Assembly: GCA_937871355.1 (NCBI GenBank) | Contig: CALMPX010000476.1 | Span: 1-19,072, forward strand | Reading direction: 5' to 3' | Source: an uncultured Bdellovibrio sp. | GTDB lineage: Bacteria; Bdellovibrionota; Bdellovibrionia; Bdellovibrionales; Bdellovibrionaceae | Length of the DNA stretch: 19,072 nucleotides | Shown: piece after piece, positions 13,540 to 19,072 of the stretch | How positions within the stretch are numbered: the first letter of the stretch is position 1 | Layout of the letters: each line of letters begins with the position of its first letter | Notes under the pieces: model-generated | The model's database searches: none | The model's input: the letters and a program-made list of their open reading frames with translations, nothing else | Told to the model about the DNA's origin: nothing | Program-made: the position numbers and the translations under genes

Positions 13540-14088
13540 TTAGTATTTTCCACCACGCGCATCGTAAATCGTTCCATCTTCGTCAATTTTAAATTCGCAT
13601 TTTGTATCGTCAGTTGTTACGTAAGAATGTCCAGGTACTAAACGAGTCAAATGTTCATAGGAATCAAATTTAAAATAAGCAATAATGGTGCGATCTGGTA
13701 GGCGAAGGAGAATCTCATCGAATCCTATTTGAGATTCGGCTCCACAAGGATCAATAACTTCGACGCCTTTGCCATCGGCCCCATTAGCTCCGTTAGTTCC
13801 ATTGGTTCCGTTTATGCCATCGGCGCCGTTAACTCCGTTAGTTCCATTGGTTCCGTTTATGCCATCGACGCCGTTAACTCCATCTTTGACCACTTCGCTA
13901 GTTCCATCAGGACAAGTTATTCGGACTTCTGTGCCTGAGACGCGCTTGATTGTGCATGCATTTTCTTGTGCACTTTGGGTTTTATTTGTTTTGTTTGGGT
14001 CGATATAGCTGACGCTGGCTGGTTGACAGCTGAGTAAAGAGATTAATGTGACTGAAGTCAGAATTATTTTTATTAAAGATTTTTGCAT
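13540..14088 (-). CDS. Collagen-like repeat lipoprotein
   Basis: A 182-residue lipoprotein: signal peptide ending LISLLSC with C21 as the lipidated residue. After a short N-terminal domain (about 40-68, two Cys) comes an uninterrupted Gly-X-Y run from G70 to about residue 108 (thirteen Gly-led triplets such as GIN, GTN, GAD), the sequence signature of bacterial collagen-like proteins. A C-terminal domain (about 109-182, two Cys) follows with GFDEILLRLPDRTIIAYF. Such proteins usually form surface-exposed trimeric stalks. The Gly-X-Y block is encoded by a 45-bp tandem repeat, so stalk length may vary. GGGGG four bases before the ATG acts as a ribosome binding site but lies in a hairpin arm. It lies 62 nt downstream of the phospholipase-D-like gene. 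Confidence 0.85.
   Translation of the reverse strand: MQKSLIKIILTSVTLISLLSCQPASVSYIDPNKTNKTQSAQENACTIKRVSGTEVRITCPDGTSEVVKDGVNGVDGINGTNGTNGVNGADGINGTNGTNGANGADGKGVEVIDPCGAESQIGFDEILLRLPDRTIIAYFKFDSYEHLTRLVPGHSYVTTDDTKCEFKIDEDGTIYDARGGKY
13788..13877 (-). repeat. 45-bp tandem repeat coding Gly-X-Y triplets
   Basis: Two adjacent 45-bp copies (13788-13832 and 13833-13877) differ at one position. Each encodes five Gly-X-Y triplets, so gain or loss of a unit keeps the frame and changes only the stalk length. Confidence 0.9.
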
Positions 14089-14092
14089 AAAT

Positions 14093-14118
14093 CCCCCTGC
14101 TGGTAAGACAGTAGGGGG
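14093..14118 (-). promoter_or_regulatory. Hairpin covering the ribosome binding site of the collagen-like gene
   Basis: - strand arms CCCCCTACTG (14118-14109) and CAGCAGGGGG (14102-14093), 6-nt loop, one A-C mismatch in ten pairs. The 3' arm contains the GGGGG ribosome binding site, four bases before the ATG at 14088. It could mask translation or act as a partial terminator for the upstream gene; no U run follows. Confidence 0.6.
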
Positions 14119-14150
14119 TGTTTAAGCGGTTAAAAAAATCGATTAAAAAA

Positions 14151-15875
14151 TTAGAGCATATCGAAGAAAAGTCTTAAAGTCGGAATACTCGCTGGACTAC
14201 TGGGCATTTTAACATCTAATGAGGAGCGTATGCGGTAGGCTTTGTCTTCGGTCGTGTCTTGAGTGAAAACATCATGGACCTGCGAGGCAAAGGCTGTATC
14301 TTTGATGGCAATGGCCATTTCCCCTTCGACTCGTTCAGAGCGGGGATGAAGATTATAGCTCATGATCATAGTGAATTGGCTATCAACAACGACGAGCTTA
14401 GAGTGAAGAGTCGCTCCTTTTTTAACATAAACTTCCGCACCTATATCGGCAAATTCAGAAACACTTCTTAAAATAGGTACACTGACGATAGGTTCATCAA
14501 CGCTTTCGCTTGAATTTGTGAAAACACGAACTTTAACATGACGTTCATCGATGGCTTTTTTTAATTCGCTCTTAAGTGCTGGGAATAAAATGATATAAGC
14601 ATTTTCGATATCAATTTGTGTTTTCGCCGTACGAATGGCTTTAAGGATTGTTAACATGACTGTTGACCCTTGTGTCGATTTCTCGACGTCGTGATTTATA
14701 ACGCTGATTTGTACTTTTTCGTCAGCAGTTGATTTTATAGCAAGGGGTGCATTTATTTTTGCGAGAGGTAGCTTTCTTAAAGTCACTTGTTCATTCCAAA
14801 TTTGAGCAAACAATCTGTTGCCTTCAGCAGCCCCACTTCCATCGACATAGATATCAGTGTCTCTCCAACGAGCAATTTTTAAATCTGGATTTTTATGACT
14901 GTAAACATCACCCATGTTAAGACCACCAGCTATCATTTGTTTATTATCGACAACGATCATTTTACGATGTTGTCCGGCAAATGGTTTTGTTTTACTGAAC
15001 CAACGAATCACTTCGATGCCAGAATCTTCGAGACGTTTAACTTGATCACCGTGACCTGAAGTTGCTGCGACTTGACCATCAACGATGACTCGAATTTTTA
15101 AATTTGGATTTTGTTTTTTTCGTCCGATTAATAAATCGACAGACTCTGCACCAGTCAGGTCATCATAAATTGACCACGTTAGAATATTGATCGACTCACT
15201 GGCCGCATTCATAATCATTTCACGTTTAGCAAATGAAGCAGGGCCATTGACCAAAATTTCCACGGCGCGGGTGTTGACCCATGAACTTTTTGATAATGAA
15301 AGGATATCAGGATTGATTTGATCCGCATTTATTTTTTCAATCATTTTATTTGATAAGACTGACCACTCTAAATATTCATTACTTTTTGAATCCGCTGTTA
15401 ATCCACGAAGTCGTAAAGTTCCTTCAACTGAAGAGATCAGCATACCTTTTGCGTAAGCCAGTTCGCTTGGAGTTACTTCTTGAATTCGTTGTTTAACCAT
15501 AGCATTTTCAGTTTTAAGCTGCTCGATGATTTGATCGATGGTTGAAGACAATGAGCCCTCATCTGAAAGTTTAGCTAAGGCCGTCAAAAGTTCTTTTTCT
15601 TCAGTTGTTGTATTTTTTTGTGAGAGATCAAGAATATTTTCAGCTTCAATAGATTTTGTTTTTATTGTATCGAGTGGACTTTTCAGAATCGATGTTATGT
15701 AAACGAGTATGGTTTTTTTCAACAATATTTTTTGTAAAGTCGATAACGTTTTGTATTGAGTAAACGTCGCTGGAGTTAAAGGCGGGGCTTTAAATTGGGC
15801 GTTCGAATTGAACCCGATTAATAACGATAATGCACTGACCGTAATTGTTTTCGAGACAGTTAAATGGCGACGCAT
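14151..15875 (-). CDS. Secreted phospholipase D/cardiolipin synthase-like protein
   Basis: A 574-residue exported protein: N-terminal signal peptide (MRRHLTVSKTITVSALSLLI to about residue 26), then a helical, Lys/Glu-rich region (about 35-200) without known motifs, and two phospholipase D domains. The HKD motifs are complete: H303-R-K305-x4-D310 (GQHRKMIVVD) with GGLNMGD after it, and H491-S-K493-x4-D498 (TLHSKLVVVD) with SYNLHPRSERVEGE after it. The superfamily hydrolyses or exchanges phosphodiester bonds; cardiolipin synthases, phospholipases and some nucleases belong here. Export makes a role on membrane lipids outside the cytoplasm, or on lipids of another cell, more likely than housekeeping synthesis; that is inference. 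GGAG lies seven bases before the ATG. Confidence 0.87.
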   Translation of the reverse strand: MRRHLTVSKTITVSALSLLIGFNSNAQFKAPPLTPATFTQYKTLSTLQKILLKKTILVYITSILKSPLDTIKTKSIEAENILDLSQKNTTTEEKELLTALAKLSDEGSLSSTIDQIIEQLKTENAMVKQRIQEVTPSELAYAKGMLISSVEGTLRLRGLTADSKSNEYLEWSVLSNKMIEKINADQINPDILSLSKSSWVNTRAVEILVNGPASFAKREMIMNAASESINILTWSIYDDLTGAESVDLLIGRKKQNPNLKIRVIVDGQVAATSGHGDQVKRLEDSGIEVIRWFSKTKPFAGQHRKMIVVDNKQMIAGGLNMGDVYSHKNPDLKIARWRDTDIYVDGSGAAEGNRLFAQIWNEQVTLRKLPLAKINAPLAIKSTADEKVQISVINHDVEKSTQGSTVMLTILKAIRTAKTQIDIENAYIILFPALKSELKKAIDERHVKVRVFTNSSESVDEPIVSVPILRSVSEFADIGAEVYVKKGATLHSKLVVVDSQFTMIMSYNLHPRSERVEGEMAIAIKDTAFASQVHDVFTQDTTEDKAYRIRSSLDVKMPSSPASIPTLRLFFDML

Positions 15876-16043
15876 ATATTCTCCAATATTTTATAAATCC
15901 AAGGCATGGGGAATCCATACTTTTGATTTGTTCAAATGAAGTATTTGCGAATGTTGTACCTTGTAACAGGCGGTTTAATTCGATTTAAGAGCTTAAAAGT
16001 GTCTCAGAGTTAGACAGGGTGACTTTGTTCGTGGTTTTAAAAA

Positions 16044-16451
16044 CTATAAATCATAGATAATTTCGACCGGTGTCTCAATATCTGAGGCTAGGGATTTTTT
16101 CACAGGACAGGCGTTGGCCGTGTGTTCGACTTTGCGTCGGTAATCTTCGGGGATGCTTTTTGGCATATGAATAGTGGTTTTGAGTGAGGCGATCTTACGG
16201 GGTTTGTCTCCCATAACTTTTTCTACAGAAATAGTAGCCCCTTTAATATCTATATTATCGCGTTCAACGACGATAGCAATAGTGGTTAAGATACATGTTC
16301 CTAAAGCCGTCGCCACTAAATCAGTCGGTGAAAATTTTTCGCCCAGCCCTTGATTGTCTTTTGGTGCATCTGTTTCTAATTGAGAGCCAGAAGGTTCATG
16401 AACGGCTAAGCAATGTTTTTGTCCCTGATAAGTGGCGTCGATTTTAACCAT
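16044..16451 (-). CDS. OsmC/Ohr family peroxiredoxin
   Basis: Cytoplasmic thiol peroxidase of 135 residues that reduces organic hydroperoxides. The two redox cysteines are C53 in TALGTCILTT and C115 in NACPVKKSL; FSPTDLVATALG before the first is the family hallmark. It belongs to the short OsmC-like (YhfA-type) group rather than to Ohr. AAAGGA precedes the ATG. lon is 75 nt upstream on the same strand and a perfect 20-bp inverted repeat fills that gap, so expression probably depends on readthrough or on a promoter close to the hairpin. About 168 nt without a gene separate it from the phospholipase-D-like gene. Confidence 0.9.
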   Translation of the reverse strand: MVKIDATYQGQKHCLAVHEPSGSQLETDAPKDNQGLGEKFSPTDLVATALGTCILTTIAIVVERDNIDIKGATISVEKVMGDKPRKIASLKTTIHMPKSIPEDYRRKVEHTANACPVKKSLASDIETPVEIIYDL

Positions 16452-16465
16452 ATATATTCCTTTAA

Positions 16466-16522
16466 AAGGTAGGCCGTTACTTTTTGCGACACGTCGCTTT
16501 CCAAAAAGTAACGGCCTACCTT
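16466..16522. repeat. Perfect 20-bp inverted repeat between lon and osmC
   Basis: AAGGTAGGCCGTTACTTTTT (16466-16485) and its exact complement AAAAAGTAACGGCCTACCTT (16503-16522) flank 17 nt, which contain a further GCGAC/GTCGC stem. On the - strand it starts 4 nt after the lon stop and ends just before the osmC ribosome binding site. It could terminate lon (the 3' arm ends in a short U run), protect the mRNA end, or be a dispersed repetitive element. Confidence 0.85.
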
Positions 16523-16526
16523 AAAA

Positions 16527-18914
16527 TTATGTTTGTGAGTGACCACTATTATAGGGAATTAAATTATTTTGGCTATATAAACTTTCTTCATCCCATTGAA
16601 ATAGATCGACACCTAAAGCAATAGATAAAACTTGATTTATATTCTCAACAAAATGGAACTTAATTTGTGATGTGACTTCTGGTGGAACATCCTTCAAATC
16701 CTTCTCATTTTTGTTACACATAATAATTTCAGTTACGCCGGCTCGATGAGCGGCGATCACTTTTTCTTTAATTCCACCAACAGGCGTGACCTTGCCGCGT
16801 AAGGTGATTTCTCCGGTCATGGCCATCTTAGGATTCACGGCGCGACGTGAAACTAATGAGGCTAATGAGCTTAATAAAGTGATACCAGCTGATGGACCAT
16901 CTTTAGGAGTTGATCCTGACGGCACATGCAAATGGATATCAAATTTACTGAAATCAAAAGTCGGAGCCAAGATTGCCATCCGTGCTTTAATCAAAGATTT
17001 AGCAATTTGAGCTGATTCCTTCATAACATCACCGAGTTGACCGGTAATAATCATGTCCCCTTTTCCTGGAACCAAAGCCGTTTCGATAAATAAAATATCT
17101 CCACCGACGGGTGTCCAAGCCAGGCCTGTCACAACACCTGGGGTTGCAACAACGTCTGTGACTTCATTGGGATAACGTTCCTGTCCAAAGATATCTTCGA
17201 GTGCATTTAGATCAACGGTGATGGTTTTTTCTCCGCGGATAATTTTTTCAGAGGCGTATCTGCAAATTTGCGCCATTTTTCTTTGGAGTTCACGTACACC
17301 AGCTTCGCGTGTGTAATGCGAAATAACTCGAAGAATGACTTCATCGCTCATTTGAATTTGCGCTGTTTCAATGCCGTGTTCTGATAATTGCTTCGGTAAC
17401 AAGTGGGTTTTCGCGATATGAAATTTTTCTGATGTGGTATAACCAGAAAGATCAATCACTTCCATGCGATCCAGTAACGGACCTGGGATGCCTTCCAAAC
17501 TATTGGCCGTGGCAATAAAAAATACTTTAGATAAATCAAAAGGTGTATCTAAGTAATGATCTGCGAAAGTCGTATTTTGTTCAGGATCTAAAATTTCAAG
17601 CATAGCTGAAGCCGGATCTCCTGAGTAACTGCGAGACATTTTGTCAATTTCATCCAGCACAAACACCGGGTCGTTTTCACCAGCTTTTTTGAGGGAAGAA
17701 ATAATTCGACCAGGCAAAGCACCGATATAAGTACGACGATGGCCGCGAAGTTCCGATTCATCTCTTAAGCCGCCTAAACTAATGCGTTGGTATTTTTTCC
17801 CTAAAACTTTCGCGATGCTTTGGCCTAAAGACGTTTTACCAACTCCAGGGGGGCCGATAAATAAGATGATCGATCCGCGTTTATCTTTTTTAAGTTTAAG
17901 TACCGATAAATGTTGTAAGATTCTTTTTTTAATTTTCGCCAAGCCATAATGATCTGCATCTAAAGTTTTTTCAGCTTCTAAGATATCGAAATCTTTATAT
18001 TCCGATGATTTGCTCCACGGTAAAGCTGTAATCAAATCAAGATGTGAGCGAATCATTTGATACTCAGGTGACTGTGTATTTGAATTTTGTAATTTTTTAA
18101 GTTGCTGTTGCGCTAATTCTAAAGCTTCTTTGGGTAAATTCAGAGCGTTGATTTTATTTTGGTAATCATCAGTCACCGAAATATCTTCATCATCACCTAA
18201 TTCTTCTTTAATTGTTTTCATTTGCTCGCGCAAAATGTGTTCGCGCTGTGTTTGGCCTAATTTACTATGAAGTTTACTACGAATATCCTGTTGAACTTCC
18301 AAAGTGCCTTTATATTGTTGAAGGAGATTAAGTAAATACATCACACGATCTTTTAAATTAATCATTTCAAGTATTTTTTGTTTTTCGAATAAAGCAATTT
18401 CTGAGTTGGCCGCTGCTAAATGAGATAATAACGATACATCTTCAATACCTAAAATAAGTTCTTGAATCTGATCTGTGCTTCCAGGCAACAAACGCAAAAC
18501 AGATTGAGATACTTCGCGTAAACTGGAAAGCAAAGCCGATTGAGTGGCCTCATCAATATTAACCACATCATCTAAACGTTCTGTGTAGGCTTCAAAAATT
18601 TCGCTCTCTGCTTTATAGGAAGTGATTTTCATGCGGTAATAACCCCGCACCACGATGAAATAGCCTGTTTCCGGTGTACCTTTAATGGATTCAATTTTAC
18701 AAAGCGTTCCGATGTCGTGTAAATCATCAATTTTTTCAACTGATTGATCAGGATGTTTTTGTGCAACAGTTAATATCCAATTATTTTTAAGACCAGCCAT
18801 ATCGACAGTCCTAATGCTTTTATCACGTCCGACACGGAGGTTCTGTGTGACGCTAGGATAGATAACGGTATTTTTTAACGGTAAAACGGGAATAGCTCCA
18901 ACGGGCATTGACAT
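16527..18914 (-). CDS. lon: ATP-dependent Lon protease
   Basis: Cytoplasmic AAA+ serine protease that degrades misfolded and regulatory proteins. The 795-residue length is normal for bacterial LonA. Order: N-terminal substrate domain (IPVLPLKNTVIYPSV at about 8-22), coiled-coil linker (about 190-300), AAA+ module with Walker A GPPGVGKT (354-361), Walker B VFVLDEIDKM (D421, E422), arginine-finger region near LLDRMEVIDL, and the protease domain with the Ser-Lys dyad S675 (DGPSAGIT) and K718 (GGIKEKV). TAGGAG lies eight bases before the ATG at 18914; a second ATG two codons later is possible. Upstream are a possible heat-shock-type promoter and a GTAAC/GTTAC palindrome. Confidence 0.97.
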   Translation of the reverse strand: MSMPVGAIPVLPLKNTVIYPSVTQNLRVGRDKSIRTVDMAGLKNNWILTVAQKHPDQSVEKIDDLHDIGTLCKIESIKGTPETGYFIVVRGYYRMKITSYKAESEIFEAYTERLDDVVNIDEATQSALLSSLREVSQSVLRLLPGSTDQIQELILGIEDVSLLSHLAAANSEIALFEKQKILEMINLKDRVMYLLNLLQQYKGTLEVQQDIRSKLHSKLGQTQREHILREQMKTIKEELGDDEDISVTDDYQNKINALNLPKEALELAQQQLKKLQNSNTQSPEYQMIRSHLDLITALPWSKSSEYKDFDILEAEKTLDADHYGLAKIKKRILQHLSVLKLKKDKRGSIILFIGPPGVGKTSLGQSIAKVLGKKYQRISLGGLRDESELRGHRRTYIGALPGRIISSLKKAGENDPVFVLDEIDKMSRSYSGDPASAMLEILDPEQNTTFADHYLDTPFDLSKVFFIATANSLEGIPGPLLDRMEVIDLSGYTTSEKFHIAKTHLLPKQLSEHGIETAQIQMSDEVILRVISHYTREAGVRELQRKMAQICRYASEKIIRGEKTITVDLNALEDIFGQERYPNEVTDVVATPGVVTGLAWTPVGGDILFIETALVPGKGDMIITGQLGDVMKESAQIAKSLIKARMAILAPTFDFSKFDIHLHVPSGSTPKDGPSAGITLLSSLASLVSRRAVNPKMAMTGEITLRGKVTPVGGIKEKVIAAHRAGVTEIIMCNKNEKDLKDVPPEVTSQIKFHFVENINQVLSIALGVDLFQWDEESLYSQNNLIPYNSGHSQT

Positions 18915-18940
18915 GGTGTGCTCCTATCTTCTTGGGGGTA

Positions 18941-18968
18941 ATGTGAGGTCTAATAGAGATTCGTCAAG
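18941..18968 (-). promoter_or_regulatory. Possible heat-shock (sigma32-like) promoter of lon
   Basis: - strand CTTGACG (18968-18962), 13-nt spacer, CCTCACAT (18948-18941), which resembles the sigma32 pattern CTTGAAA / CCCCATNT with mismatches. It would give a leader of about 20 nt that includes GGAG. lon is a classic heat-shock gene, but the match is imperfect. Confidence 0.25.
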
Positions 18969-18985
18969 GTAACAATATTAGTTAC
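18969..18985. promoter_or_regulatory. GTAAC-N7-GTTAC palindrome upstream of lon
   Basis: A 17-bp interrupted palindrome with perfect 5-bp arms, directly next to the candidate lon -35 box, in the gap between lon and a divergent ORF. The size and position fit a regulator binding site, but no regulator is identified. Confidence 0.35.
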
Positions 18986-19038
18986 ATTAAAAATGATTTG
19001 AGGTTGATTAAGGTCGAGGTCTTTTGTAGTCTTCGCTT

Positions 19039-19072
19039 ATGAAAAAAATATTTTTTATTTTTGTAAAGATTT
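19039..19072 (+). CDS. Start of a probable secreted protein (3' partial)
   Basis: ATG at 19039 opens a frame that reads MKKIFFIFVKI up to the window edge. Two lysines followed by a hydrophobic stretch are typical of a signal peptide, and a divergent gene start is expected about 120 nt from lon. No Shine-Dalgarno sequence is evident and only eleven codons are visible, so the call is tentative. Confidence 0.35.
   Translation, partial: MKKIFFIFVKI

Noticed and set aside
13788..13877. Tandem 45-bp repeats considered as a CRISPR or minisatellite-type non-coding array.
   Set aside because: Copies are adjacent without spacers and are in frame within a coding sequence; no cas genes are nearby.
13769..14008. 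A + strand open frame of about 79 residues rich in Pro-Leu-Val-Pro repeats.
   Set aside because: It is the antisense of the Gly-X-Y tandem repeat of the collagen-like gene; low-complexity repeats keep several frames open. The lipoprotein with lipobox on the other strand is clearly the gene.
15876..16043. Search for a gene or strong promoter in the 168-nt gap between osmC and the phospholipase-D-like gene.
   Set aside because: Only short AT-rich boxes and 4-5-bp stems (such as ATTTG-TT-CAAAT) are present; none is convincing.

Overview
The window reads as chromosome of a low-GC, aerobic Gram-negative bacterium. It carries heme-copper oxidase genes, an outer-membrane barrel, lipoproteins, signal peptides, OxyR, OsmC and Lon. 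The compact AT-rich layout, many small secreted proteins, an AgmX/TonB-type C-terminal domain and a NodB-type peptidoglycan/chitin deacetylase lipoprotein fit Bdellovibrionota or another former delta-proteobacterium. That assignment is inference; no rRNA or tRNA is present to settle it.

Layout. (1) 1-3469, + strand: the distal half of an aa3/caa3 oxidase operon, ctaD (its 5' end lies outside the window), ctaE, ctaF and ctaB. ctaD contains a run of 16 A. (2) 3470-4104, - strand: a MNT/AbiEii-like nucleotidyltransferase with a near-consensus promoter that predicts a leaderless mRNA, followed by a 41-codon ORF coupled to it by an ATGA overlap. (3) 4169-5422, - strand: maleylacetoacetate isomerase (maiA) and a small secreted protein. 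(4) 5551-8999, + strand: a tight array of outer-membrane barrel, fumarylacetoacetate hydrolase, an unusual 2OG-Fe(II) oxygenase with a TonB/AgmX-like tail, and OxyR, closed by a clear terminator. maiA and the hydrolase are the last two steps of tyrosine/homogentisate breakdown, arranged divergently. (5) 9139-11583: a polysaccharide-deacetylase lipoprotein converging on a DUF3465 protein and a LysR regulator. (6) 11602-12842: a LysR-type palindrome and promoter in front of a secreted HAD(DUF2608)-DUF952 fusion. (7) 12832-15875, - strand: secreted phospholipase-D-type protein, collagen-like lipoprotein, and NAD(P)-binding oxidoreductase. (8) 16044-18914, - strand: lon and osmC. (9) 19039 to the end: the first codons of a probable secreted protein.

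The strongest unexplained structure is a set of long inverted repeats placed at gene junctions next to start codons on the - strand: a perfect 20-bp repeat before osmC, a perfect 18-bp repeat whose 20-nt loop carries the start codon of the oxidoreductase, and a 10-bp stem that covers the ribosome binding site of the collagen-like gene. Other points of interest are the homopolymer in ctaD, two domain fusions, the 45-bp tandem repeat coding collagen-like Gly-X-Y triplets, and the nucleotidyltransferase/small-ORF pair. No CRISPR array, insertion sequence, tRNA or rRNA was seen, and no gene-free stretch exceeds 300 bases.
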